Assembly (NCBI GenBank): GCA_027574665.1
Contig: CM050650.1
Span: 101,591,086-101,655,085, forward strand
DNA: 64,000 bases
Direction of reading: 5' to 3'
Origin: Rhynochetos jubatus
Taxonomy: Eukaryota > Chordata > Aves > Eurypygiformes > Rhynochetidae
The notes under the pieces were generated by a model that did no database searches, was not told the DNA's origin, and worked only from the letters and a program-made list of their open reading frames with translations. Shown piece by piece: positions 1 through 11,240 of this stretch. How positions within the stretch are numbered: position 1 is the stretch's first letter; the number at the start of each line of letters is the position of its first letter. The translations under genes and the position numbers were made by a program.

Positions 1-3000
1 ATTTACTCAGCACTTTAATTTGGACTAGATTTTTTTCAACTATGGTGATACGTGCTGGGTAGTACCAGTGCATATTTAAAGACCTTTGATACAAGTGAGA
101 GGTAAATCAATTGCTTTTTTGTTACAGATTGATAGTATATATGTTGTTTTGTAGAAATATATCTGATAGTAAGCATGCTATTTATAAGTAATACCTAAGT
201 GATTTTACTGGAAATAAAATACTGATACTACATCATTTCAATATTAGTACCTTTAAAATCTAATTAGCCACGTATTCCTCTGAGCATGCGTATATGAGCA
301 TTCCTGTATTCGTCTCTTGACGAGGCAGCTGCCAAAGAGATTTCATCTTCAGCCTGATGTAGTGGCTTAGGTTAATAGTTTGACCAAACTTGTCAGGCTG
401 ATATGATATTCAGCATGGCATTTTCAGCTGTTATTTTTTCTGCTAAATTTCCAGTGTTACAAGAATAGTGTTTACTCAAAAAGCATGTGTTTACAATGCA
501 AATACTCCAGAATACCAATATCATTAGCCTAAAATAGAGGGGTTGGTACCTCTCAGAAAAAAACTAGGATGATCAGAGGAGTTCAGGAAGGATGAACTGA
601 GGCAATGGCCGTAAAGAGATCACTGTAATTCAAGCAGAAGAAGCTGTTTCTGGCAGCTCATGGCAGTAGCATCACACTGTACAATGCATGGCTTAAAGTT
701 TCAATTGGGTAGCATTGTGTAGAATCATGTATTATTGTGCAGTAAGTCATATTATTTTCCTCAGGCAAATTCCATTTGAATAGTAACACAGAACTGAAAA
801 GTCCAATGTTTTCTCATAATTTATTTCTTATGTTCAGCGGGGAATTTTCCTTGTTGCAACTCCAGACTGTTATGTCTCATCCTTTTGCTGGGCACCTCAG
901 ACAAAAGTATGTCTCGTACTTCTGTATTAGCCCCTTCCTCCTAGCTCAGGAAACACTACATTTTTTGCTGCCTTCGCTCCAGTTTCCTTATCCTCTTCCT
1001 CACACGTCATGTCCTTCTGCCCCAAGCATCTTATTTTACTGGAGGCACTCATCAGAGTTTGCAATATTCTTTTATTTTTCCAAGTACCTTTTTATTAGTC
1101 TCTGGATATATTATTCCTCTCAATTAATTTTATCTGTGTAAAATTAGGCAAGACGTCAAGCCAGCTTCCTTCAAAATTACTGGAAATAAAATAATTCAAC
1201 CTATCTGAAGAGATATGTCTTATTTTACAATTTATTCTTTTTTTAATCCAGCCCTCCATGCTATCTCATAATTTAAATGATTATATCTGGATTTTATAAA
1301 TTGTTCTAATCCTCCTTGTTGTCAGCATTTTTGTCTAATTTTGTTTCATTTTCATGCTTCTATTTTGTTCAGCTATTAATAACAATTTCTGAGAAGACTA
1401 GTCCAAAACCTGGACTTGAAGACATTGCTAGTAGTTTCCCTCCTGTCTGACACTTTCTTTTCAAATAGCCAAATCATTAAAGAATTTAGATGCACTGACT
1501 TCTGAATTTTGTCAGAAATTATCTGCTGTGGATCTACCTCCCAGTGATCACACAGTGAATGTAAAGATGCTGTGATTTGCAGAATTATATGTATTATTCT
1601 GTTCAGTCATAACTGAATTTATCTCCTAGCTGAAGGATATAGTTAGAATTACTCTGGAGTCTTCCCCAAGAGGTCTTTTTTCAATGGAAAAGGTACTATT
1701 TTATCAACATTTTATAAGCTTGTACTTAATCCAGTAAAACATAGAAAAGGAAATAGCTTACAACTTCAGGATTATATTTTTCTTAAAATAAAAAAGCCTG
1801 CAGCTGCTACCACCTATATCAGAATCGGCAATTTCAGGAATTACCTCCTGAGATGCAGGAGAGTTAAATCTGTCCAATTTTTATTCATTATTCCTCAAAG
1901 TCTCAAAACCCCCATTTAGAGGACAGAGATGACATCCCATGAATTCTTGCTATTGTCAGGAAGTGAAAAAGGGACTATTTTAAGGACATGAACATTTTCA
2001 TAAAACAGAAAAAAAAAAACCCAAAACCAACCATTTCCCAAGTACACCTATCCAGAAAGGAAACACAGTCTGTCTCTTACCAGAGTCAAGCAGGAGCAGC
2101 TAAAAATGACATGTAGCCATGCACATAAAGGACACATTAAAATTGCTTTTGATATCTTAAATAGAATAAGTGTTCCTTGAGAACCTGTATTCACACCAGT
2201 TCCTGATTTTAATATGGTAACAAAACCAAAAACCACTTACAGAATAGATGGTGATATGAAGGGTAAAGTGGCTTATTTTGATAGGTGGAGTTTCATCATT
2301 AAATGATACATCCCAGATCAAACGACACAGATAACACAAAAGCTTCTAATGCCAGGAAACATATGGAAATTAAAAGATGAAAGTGCTTTCATTCTGCAGT
2401 AGTGAACAGCACTGTTCCATCAACAAATCAATAAAAGGTAGATTTTGTGTTTGGCCAGCAGGTAACGATGATAACTGCAGCTACAGATCTGTAGCAGATA
2501 AAGCTGGAATGACTTCATTAGGTTATTTGGTCTATATACCTCTCTCATGCCATGATCAAACACAGGTTTGTAAGGAAAAGAGGGTGAATAACGACACATT
2601 GCAAGCACTTGAGTCTGCTAGTAAGGAAATGTATTAGCACAGGCTAACTGAAGAGAAAAGAGAGGGAAGGGAAATCAAATCTTTTCACTGTAGTGTGAAA
2701 TTATGGGAATTCTAAAGTAGTTGGTAGGAAAAAACAGAATCCACACTAAATAAGTTTTGGGGTTCTTTTTGGTTTGTTTTGGGTTTTTTTATTTGTTGTT
2801 TTGGTGTTTGTGGGTTTTTTTGTTTGGTTTTTTTTTTTAATTGTTATTTTTTTAGTTATTATTTTTGGTGGTGGTGGGTTTTGTTTTGTTTGTTTGTTTG
2901 TTTGTTTTTACAATGTGTACAAAAGCATAAAGAAGCATAAATCTAAAGAAAATAGAAGTCAAAGGTGCTTTAAAAAGTACTGAGAGAGAAAAAAAGTGTT

Positions 3001-5617
3001 GGGTTTTTTTTTTTTTTTTTTTTTAATTCCTCTTGATTCTTCCAGTTGTTATTTTTCTTCTTTTTTCCCATTTTTAGGGTGATACTTTGCCAAGTAACCC
3101 CTCCTTTCCTCTCTTGCTTTCTCTTTCCTTATGAATTTGCATTTGGAACTTCAGGGCTCAGTTTTATTTAGTTGTTTGAAACACGGACTCTGCATTCACA
3201 TTGATAATTGACCTCTGAGCAAACCTTACTTCTCTAAAGCATGATGGTTTTGTTAACAGCAATGGCAAGAAAGGCAGCATTCATAGTTGGTTTGTGTTCC
3301 ATCTTCTTGGCTGGCATTTGCCTTTTTATTCTAATTCACTTGCAGAGAGAAGTGCCATTAATCTTACACAGTTTTCTCGGTTGCCTCTCTCACCCCTATC
3401 TCATCTCTCAGTCCAGGCAGCTTTTTTTTGTGAGGGGTATTTCAAAAAGGCAAACTTCAGTTGTGGAGGTTAATCTGACTAGGCTTCTTTCACTGTCATT
3501 GGGGAGAAACAGGCTGGTTTAGAGATTGATTCAGTGTAGGAGCTGAATGCTGGAGAAGGGTTTAGTCCTTTGTTTGCTACATGCAGCTTAATAGAATCTG
3601 GAACCTAAAACAAAAATAAAAAAAAATGCCATGGAGAATGGATTCTTTTCATTCAGTTCCGTGTTCAGTGTTCTCTACTACTGACCCCTATAATCTTTTC
3701 CCTGAGAAATAGCGAAAGAGTCTCTGTGAGGTCAGCCAAATTCTCTTAGGATGAACTAAGGCTAAATAACTAAGGCTACCTTCTTTGTCCAGAAAACATG
3801 ATATCCCTTCCCATGGCTTCATTGCTTCTCTTCTCTTTTGATCAGTCTTCACTCCGTCTGAATAGTAGTTATTGCTTCTAAGCTATTTCATACTAATCCA
3901 CTCATTTCCCTACCACCCGGTACTTGGAGAGGTAGGCAATCCCCATCTTAACACCTTGTCAGGGGAAAAGGTGACTACTACTGTAGTCCAGGGCATGACT
4001 GTTCCACAGGCGTGGCATCTTCCACGGTAGTTTGGTCTTAAAAACTTTCTCTGGCCACAAATGTCATCAGAGACTTGGGAAGTGATTTCACGAAGCCCAC
4101 CTTATTCCTTATTAAAATGAGAACAGTTTGAACAAGTCAGCACTTTCAGGAGAAGCTGAGCTTTACTAACTGTTCCACATAAATATGAGCCAGTGACATT
4201 AAAAATATACTCAAAGAAATTCTAAGCAATGGGTCTAACTGAAACCCCTACTCAAATTAATGAGAAAAATTAACAATAAAAGTATGGTTCTGAATGGGTT
4301 AAGATGGAAAACACAAAAGTTCTGCAATAGCAATTCCTTCACTATTAACTTCCTCCACATCAGTGTTGTATCTGCCCCCTCCTTCTCTTCTTGTAGCCTG
4401 TAGGCTGCCTGTAGGAATGGATGTCAGGACCCTGCAGACCACCTGAGTGTGCTGGTGGTATCGAATAAAGGTGAGCAAAACTAGAACTATTACCTGTGTT
4501 CAGTCATTCAAGATCCGGCATCATCTCGACACACATGGTTAACTAGGGCAGCTTCAGACAGGCCTCACCAGACCGTCTGTGGCAGTCAGGGAGATGCAGT
4601 AGTGTAACAGACAATGCAGAGCATCACCGCTTTCCTGCAGAGCTCTTACGCATTTCCCAGCAGAATTTCCCCAGTGTTCACCTTGCTTCAGCTAACTAGT
4701 CAACACCCATTTCTTGGGGCTAATATGTAACTATTAGAATACAATTTTAAGAGAAAGTTTACTGAAATTAAAAGTATGAGCAAAAAAGACTTTGCAGACA
4801 TCCTTTCTTTGGAAGAAGCACTTTGAATGAGAACATTTTAAACCAGCAAAATATGACTCACCTAAACACAGTTGTTAGGGCAAGTCATCCATAAGAAGCA
4901 ATTTGTTCCAAACTAAAAATGATATTATCATAGATAATCTCAATGATGATCATAAGCCCTGAAATGATATATTATGTATGTAAGGATTAAAGGACAGGAG
5001 AACAAGATAGAATTGTCTGATAGGAGGAGATCAAGCATCAAATTATGCATCCTAGGGCAAAGTTCTACCAAGATGACTTAAAATATAAGCACAGAAAATG
5101 CTCAGAAAGAAAGATGAAATATATCTCAATTAAGACATATTTCTGAATTTACTTTTGGAATGCAGTATTTCCAGCTGAAGCTACCAAAATTTGTTCACTA
5201 GTAAATTTTATAGGAGATTGTTCTGCTCCATTACTTCGGAATTTGTTTAAGATCTACTGATCAGAGGGCACATTGATAAGTTGGCACCATAAAGAGAGCA
5301 ATTTGAGGGAAATCATTAAAATCCGTATGCGTGCTAGCAATGAGGTAGATCACAATGAGAAGTCAGTATAGTAAACTACATCATATACTGCAACAGGATA
5401 TGTAGGAGGCAAGGATATTCTGAAAAATAATGCTAAACTGACATTTCAACATACTGACTTTTGCTCTAAAAGTTTAGAAAAAACTTCTGGTTCTAAAAGT
5501 CAGTGTACTCTCAGATTCATTAACTGCTATACCAATGAAATACATTGGCTAGTGAATGCTAGCCTGGGAAAACAAAGATATTAAAACTGTGGTTGTTAAA
5601 TATTGGTAGCACAGGTG
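1..5617 (+). other. Upstream CSMD1 intron, first part
   Basis: This is AT-rich non-coding sequence, read as the left part of the intron before the CUB exon. Apart from the T/G-rich tract (2755-2909), a T run (3004-3024) and a possible LTR 3' end near 4464-4535, I see no exon, RNA gene or recognisable repeat. The open frames here are short and have no family resemblance. Confidence 0.6.
2755..2909 (+). repeat. T/G-rich low-complexity tract
   Basis: About 155 bp of almost pure T and G, with blocks of GGTTT, GTTT and long T runs, ending in several copies of TTTG. An open frame across it encodes only F, V, L, G and W and is an artefact of composition. A further run of 21 T lies at 3004-3024. Confidence 0.9.
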
Positions 5618-6041
5618 TCAGTATCAGCAAAGGAGAACAAGTCTTATGAGGAGTGGCTGAAGGAGCTGGGGTTGTTTAGCCTAAAGAGGAGGAGGCTGAG
5701 GAAAGACCTGATCGCTCTCTACAGGTCCCTGAAAGGAGGTTGTAGGGAGGCAGGTGCTGGCCTGTTCTCCCAGGTAGCTGGTGATAGGACAAGAGGAAAT
5801 GGCCTCAAGTTGTGTCTGGGGAGGTTTAGATTAGATATTAGGAAAAACTTCGCTGAAACAGTGGTCAGACATTGGAACGGGCTGCCCAGGGAAGTGGTGG
5901 AGTCACCATCCCTGAAGGTGTCCAAGGAATGTGTAGACATGGTGCTTGAGGACATGGTCTAGTGGGTATGGTAGTGTTGGGTTGATGGTTGGACTGGATG
6001 ATCTTATAGGGTTTTTCCAACCTTAGTGATTCTGTGGAAGA
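5618..6041 (+). mobile_element. CR1 LINE fragment, 3' end (C-like 3' end type)
   Basis: This 5'-truncated CR1 retains the end of the reverse-transcriptase ORF and the 3' UTR. Decayed ORF2 C-terminal signatures are readable: [21 protein letters not shown], then [10 protein letters not shown], then FRLDIRKNF and WNGLPREVV. The tail contains GTTGGACTGGATGATC, a TTTTTCCAACCT stretch and GATTCTGTG. The ORF is open for 119 codons but is only the C-terminal tail and has no catalytic domain. The 3' end differs from the other CR1 copies here (GGGTTGATGGTTGGACTGG instead of GGCAGGGGGGTTGGA), so it belongs to a separate subfamily. Confidence 0.93.
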
Positions 6042-6520
6042 TATTAAGGGTTTCAGCATATACTGACAACTAGCGCCACCTTTCATAGGTACATACTGAG
6101 TGAGCAGCTCTCTTAAGGACTGTGGACCTTTGCCATGATATATGGGTCCTTTTTACAGGTTGAGGAAGAAAGTGCACCACTGTTTTTGCCATTCAGCCCC
6201 ACCTATCCGCACTGCAAATGGATCTACTGATGAAAATTGGTGTCTCCATGTCTTGCCTTCCCCTTTCCTTTTCCAGTCTATTCCTGCTCTACATGGGAAT
6301 TATACTTAAAATGAAGCGCTGAACTACACAGACAACTTAACCTTCCTGAAGGTAATATTGCAAAATATTGCAATATTGCAAAACAAGTACAAAGAAGATG
6401 ACAGGTGGTACGATGACGGAAAACATGAATATATGATACTTAATGCAAGACAATGTAGAGTTAGCCCAAAACACTTGCATGATTCTCAGATGTTTCTAGA
6501 ATTGCCCATTATTTGATACT

Positions 6521-6588
6521 TATTATATTATATTATATTATATTATATTATATTATATTATATTATATTATATTATATTATATTATAT
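6521..6588 (+). repeat. (TATTA)n microsatellite
   Basis: About 13 to 14 perfect tandem copies of the pentamer TATTA with no interruption, ending in TATATTT. A pure array of this length is likely to vary in length between individuals. Confidence 0.97.
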
Positions 6589-8707
6589 TTACACTTCTTG
6601 TGTACACTAAGTGCCATTTGAAACTATCAAAACCAGTTATTTGCAGAAGAATTTTTTTAGAAGTTAAATTTAGATAAAATGAACTTTATGACTCACGGAA
6701 ATACCCACTAGATTTCTTTCTTATAAAGGACAAACAAGTCAGGCAGCAATTTTGACAGGAGGTATTCAAGTACTAAGTGATATATACTGTACTAAACTTC
6801 GAGTGTGATGGGTAGAAATAATAGACAGACTTCAAAGGTTTGCGTAGAAAAAAAGATTATCATAGCTCTTGGGAATAAAACATAGGAGCAGAAAGTTAAT
6901 ATAGTGAGCTTTGTGCAGACAGTTTAAAACTGTCAAAGCCTGACCCTTTTAAAATAGATTTGTCAGAACAATTAACTTCAGGAAAAAAGCAAAGTCATAA
7001 TGAGGTGACAGTGAAGGAAAATCCTTTCCTAACTTCTGGAACCAGATACATTATTTTATCAGGTAAAAAGTGTCCAAGGGGCATATTTATAGCATGTCTA
7101 ACCTATAATAACACTTTGAGAAAATTCTTTAAGCTGAAAATACACATAGTTTGGAAAGACACACAAGGTGAAGGAAAGTTTGCATTTGATTGCTCCAAAA
7201 GCTTTTGGTTTTGGAACTATCAGTTGTTCTTCTTCAAGTACGAATTGTTTGTCTTAACAGCTCCAAGAAACACTTCCACTCAGATTCCAAACAATCTGGA
7301 GATCTCTGTTTCATTTGCTGAAATGAATTGCTTAAAATGAGGCAATAGCACATTATTTTAAATTTCTTTCAATTGAAAGACTTAAATATACCCATCCTAT
7401 TCCCCTAACGCTGGGTCCCTCTACAATTTGGAATGTGCTTGAAATCAGAAGAATCTTTTTAGTCTGTTATTTTATCCTTATTTTGCAAATGGGAAACTAA
7501 GACATGGAAAAATTAAGGTACCTAATCTCTAATATTTTGGATCTGATTGATGTAGTGAGAACCTAAATTTAGACAAACAAATTAAGCTTAAATCTTGCAA
7601 AACCATATAAATGTCAGCTTTAAGTTTTGTCTTATGAAATGAGAGATATAAAAAGGTGGGTTTTTTTAAACTTACATTGTTTGTCACTTTGTATGTTTTC
7701 CTTTCTCTTTTTAAAAAAAAGCTCTGATTAGCAACATGTGGGAAAAAATGCCATTTTGGCAAAGACACTTGAAAAATAATTACTAGAAAATACTAAAATA
7801 GAATATTTTACTCTTTAGAAAGATGTAAATCTTTAATTAGCTGACCCATTTCATTAATCCAAAAGGTGTATCCCTCAATATAAAACATGAAGAACAATCA
7901 GATCCCAGATCATTAATGGGAATGACTTAAACTATTAGTCTGGTAGTATGTATTTTGAATTGAACAATAAATAAAAAAAAAAAAACCAAAACAGTCTAGC
8001 CTGTGCAGAACGTAATGGAGATCTGCAAAGCCATGTAATCAGCAATATTTTACTGTGTACCATAGGCCACATTTGAAGCTTCACACATTCCCAGAATAAA
8101 GTTTTAGACTGAACTCTTCAGTCTTTCTTACAGAAGCAACACTGAGGACTATATAAACTGTTTGTTAAATACATTCATGTTTGGACAGTATCATTTTTTT
8201 AGATGCCTCCCTATTGCTGCAGAAGACAAACATGCTGTTTGTACTAAAATCTGATCTATTCAAATATTTGCTAGCATATTTTCTTTTGCCTGGAGGCCTT
8301 TGCTTAAAGTGGTGCCACCAAAAAGGCTAGAGTAGGGGTTTTTTTTGCAGCTGGCAATACTACTGTAATCCAATTTGTAAAAACGTTAAAAGAAAGCTTC
8401 AGAAATTGATTTATTTCCCCCCTCAGGCAATTTTTGTGTGTTGCAGGGCTTCTAAGCCACTTGTTATCATTCCATTTCCATTTACACTGGCTTCGTTTCA
8501 CTGGGTTTTGTGGAGGTGCTCTGATACTGTAATAAAAGGTGAGCCTGTAAAACCTAGGGAGGTGGAAATGTGGGTGATTTTTCAGTTATTAGTGGCTGAC
8601 CTGTGAAGAGATAGAGAGTCCTTTTCACAGATTTTTCCCCTCTAAATTCCATTTAGCAGGAGCGTAAAATACCATTTGTGTTTCTATGAGAGGGTTTTGA
8701 GGTTTTA

Positions 8708-8754
8708 GGTGTTTTAGTTTGTTTTCTTTTTTGTTTGTTTTTTTCTTTTTTTTT
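8708..8754 (+). repeat. T-rich low-complexity tract
   Basis: A run of T interrupted by single G or C (GTTTGTTTTC, TTTTTTGTTTG and similar). It has the same composition as the tract at 2755-2909. Confidence 0.8.
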
Positions 8755-10213
8755 AGATGAAGTGTTCCGTACATTTTTCATTGCCAAACAACTTATAAGT
8801 GGGAGCATGAATATAATCTACAGGATTATAGATGATCTATAATAGATTCGTAAAACAAAGTTTCAAATAAAATTCATCCTCATTTATTCTGAGGTTGAAT
8901 CAGCTGTTCATTGCTGTAATGTTGTTCCCAACCTGATGTAGATCTCTCTCTAAAGCCTTGTGACATAGGAAATGCCAGCTAGCTTCACAGTTGAAGTTAT
9001 GTAAAATAACAGATCGCTGTACACACTGTTGTGGATTAGTGCGACATATCTACCAAAAAATTTGAACATGAGGAGAGATTAATATGTGAGGGTAAACAGG
9101 CAAAAGGTACATAATAAAGTTTAAACTGACTAATGCTTTCTAAGATTGTGTCTTAAACTGTTTGACAAGGTACAGGTGGCAAAATCACTGAGAGATCTTA
9201 GTTTTGTTGACTCAATTCCTGATTTTTTTTTTAATTAAAAACGTTACTTCTCACCTGTAGTCTGCTACTAACAATGGTCTTACTACTGTATTTTTTCTTA
9301 TCAAACTTATACAATTATTAGTGAGCTAACAAATGTAGGGATATAGGTAACAGTAAGAAATATTTCAGCCTATTAGACTTGTTTACATAATTTTCTAAAA
9401 ATAGGTATTCCAAAATTTATTTGGAATATAATTATTAATTGAATCAATCACCTTTTAATTTACATGTGTGTAATTTTACTTGTACTGGGACCATCTGGGT
9501 TCATACAAGTACACTTGAGAGGTGTCTTTGGTCTACATATGTGTGTTCTGTTAGGATGCAGAAAAGTAGTCTGCTCATGTAATTGTTAATGTGGAATATA
9601 TGATCTTAAAGTTTCAGTTCTTTTCTCAACCACAGAGAATCATTAGCTCTATAGTAACTTCCTTCTAAGTTCTCTTTTGAAGAGAAAGAAAGTAATGATT
9701 TCTTTCTTAAAGCTAAAACACTGGTTTTATCCCCCTGGCAATAATGGTTTATGGTACTACTTTATGTTTGACGCTCCACAACACTACTTATTTTTTGTCC
9801 AGTTTTATCAAATATCAGCAAATGTTTTCTGTCAATGTCATTTAGTACAGAGGCACACGAAACCATTTCTGTGGCTGAATTTTGTGTAGAATGGGTAGAA
9901 ATGGTAAGAAAATACATGGCCATAATGACGTAGAGATAAGGTCCGCCAGGAAAAGAAGACGCTTCTGCATTTCCATAGCGCAGTGCCATGGCCTACCAGT
10001 TCATTTAGTTGGTAGCTGCCAGTCTTAGTGACTCCACACATTTCAGACATAAACTGGCTTTTTTCTTCTGTAGCTTGCCCTGCACTGGGACCTGAGACCG
10101 TGGGGAAGTACTGGGACTTCCTGTTACACAAACCTTTTTTTCTCAGCAGGGGTTGAATAAGTAATGAACCCCACTAGACCCATCCACTGGCAATGAGTAT
10201 GCTCTCTCACTGA

Positions 10214-10556
10214 GTTACTCTTCCTCAGATATACCATCCAAGCTAAAGCAGCTGGATTCTGCTGGCTTCCCAGACCTGCCAGGCCTTTGCCAGCAGCTGC
10301 AGCCACTTGGGAAGCCCTCAGCCCCACTGCTTTCCTGGGTCCTGCCTCTGCTTCAGTCTCCATCATGGCCACATATGAGTTTGGCATTGGCCAACTCATC
10401 TCATGTTTTCCTGCTCCCTTACTGCTGCCCTGTAACTGCCATCACTGGCAACAGCTTTGCAGCATTGGGGTTTCCTGCAACAGATGTGAGCCTTGCCACC
10501 ATTTGGTGGCTGCTACAGATCAGCCACTTTTTCTGAAGGCTAAATACATTTATTAA
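10214..10556. other. GC-elevated block of unknown origin
   Basis: A roughly 340-bp block with clearly higher GC than the surrounding intron, rich in CTGCC, CAGC and GCCAGC words. Open frames cross it on both strands (91 and 89 codons), but neither resembles a known family and neither has convincing splice sites. It could be an old retrotransposed or LTR-derived fragment. I cannot identify it. Confidence 0.3.
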
Positions 10557-10929
10557 GCTTGCAGTTTCTGCTTCATGACTGAACTCGGTGAGTTTTGGTT
10601 ATAGGGGACCTTCAGGACTGTACTGAGGGAACTTTTTTCTTTGATTGTTTCTGTCCTTCCCTCACTAGCAAAATAATAATATTATAATACCAGCAATTAA
10701 TTCCTAGCTAAAAAAATCCATGACATAAGCTAAAGTCACAGGAAACATCAGGAAGTTTTCACATGACCACACCATAGAAAAAATGTACATGCATTTAAGT
10801 ATATGAAAAACTTGGATTAAAAAAAAAAATCCATTCCTTACCTATCCAGAAATTATTATTAATTTTAGATTATAAATCTTAATCTATAGAAGATATGAGC
10901 CTCTTGTGTACTGCTAGTAATAGTGTCCC

Positions 10930-11240
10930 TCCAGTGAGGTGCACACACCTCACCTGCCTCTAATTAGCAGGATTGAAGAGCACCTGAAATCAGTTAAATA
11001 AATAAGGAATGGGAGAGGAGCTGCAGGGTTTGCAGGAGTTTCTTGGTGTGTGGTGAACTATGGGAGGTGGCTGGTGGAGGATGTCTTGTGTCCATCTGAT
11101 GAGAGGGCTCTGAAGTTAGTTTTCTAGGAAAAGTGTGGGACTGGAAGAGCAGTTCTGGGGTGTCACTGTGTGCTTATAACCTGAGAGAAGCTGAAGATGG
11201 AGGAGTCTGAACCTGGAGAAGGCAGCACTGAGGTAAGACT
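10930..11240 (+). promoter_or_regulatory. Promoter-like block with short ATG exon candidate
   Basis: An abrupt change from AT-rich intron to a G-rich 300-bp segment. It opens with an 8-bp inverted repeat (GTGAGGTG, 10934-10941; CACCTCAC, 10946-10953). A TATA-like TTAAATAAATAAGG lies at about 10994-11007, followed by a purine-rich stretch. At 11197 an ATG in good Kozak context (GAAGATGG) opens MEESEPGEGSTE, directly followed by a donor-like GAG|GTAAGA at 11233. Reading through the donor, the frame closes after 28 codons. This arrangement could be an alternative first exon, or the U3-R part of an LTR that I do not recognise. No transcript evidence is available here. Confidence 0.25.

Larger units (their letters stand above)
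6042..10213 (+). other. Upstream CSMD1 intron, second part
   Basis: AT-rich intronic sequence. It holds three TTGCAA motifs (6355-6381), a pentanucleotide array (6521-6588) and a T-rich tract at 8708-8754. I see no exon or identifiable transposon in the remainder. Confidence 0.55.

Noticed and set aside
2774..2983. 69-codon hydrophobic open frame that looks like a membrane segment
   Set aside because: It translates a T/G-rich low-complexity tract. The hydrophobicity is a composition artefact.
10287..10556. 89-codon frame in the GC-elevated block
   Set aside because: Both strands are open here, there is no recognised domain and no clear splice sites. It is noted only as an unexplained composition block.
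10934..10953. GTGAGGTG/CACCTCAC inverted repeat read as a transposon terminal repeat
   Set aside because: Eight-bp arms with a 4-nt loop are expected about once per loop length in this window, and no matching distal end or target duplication was seen.
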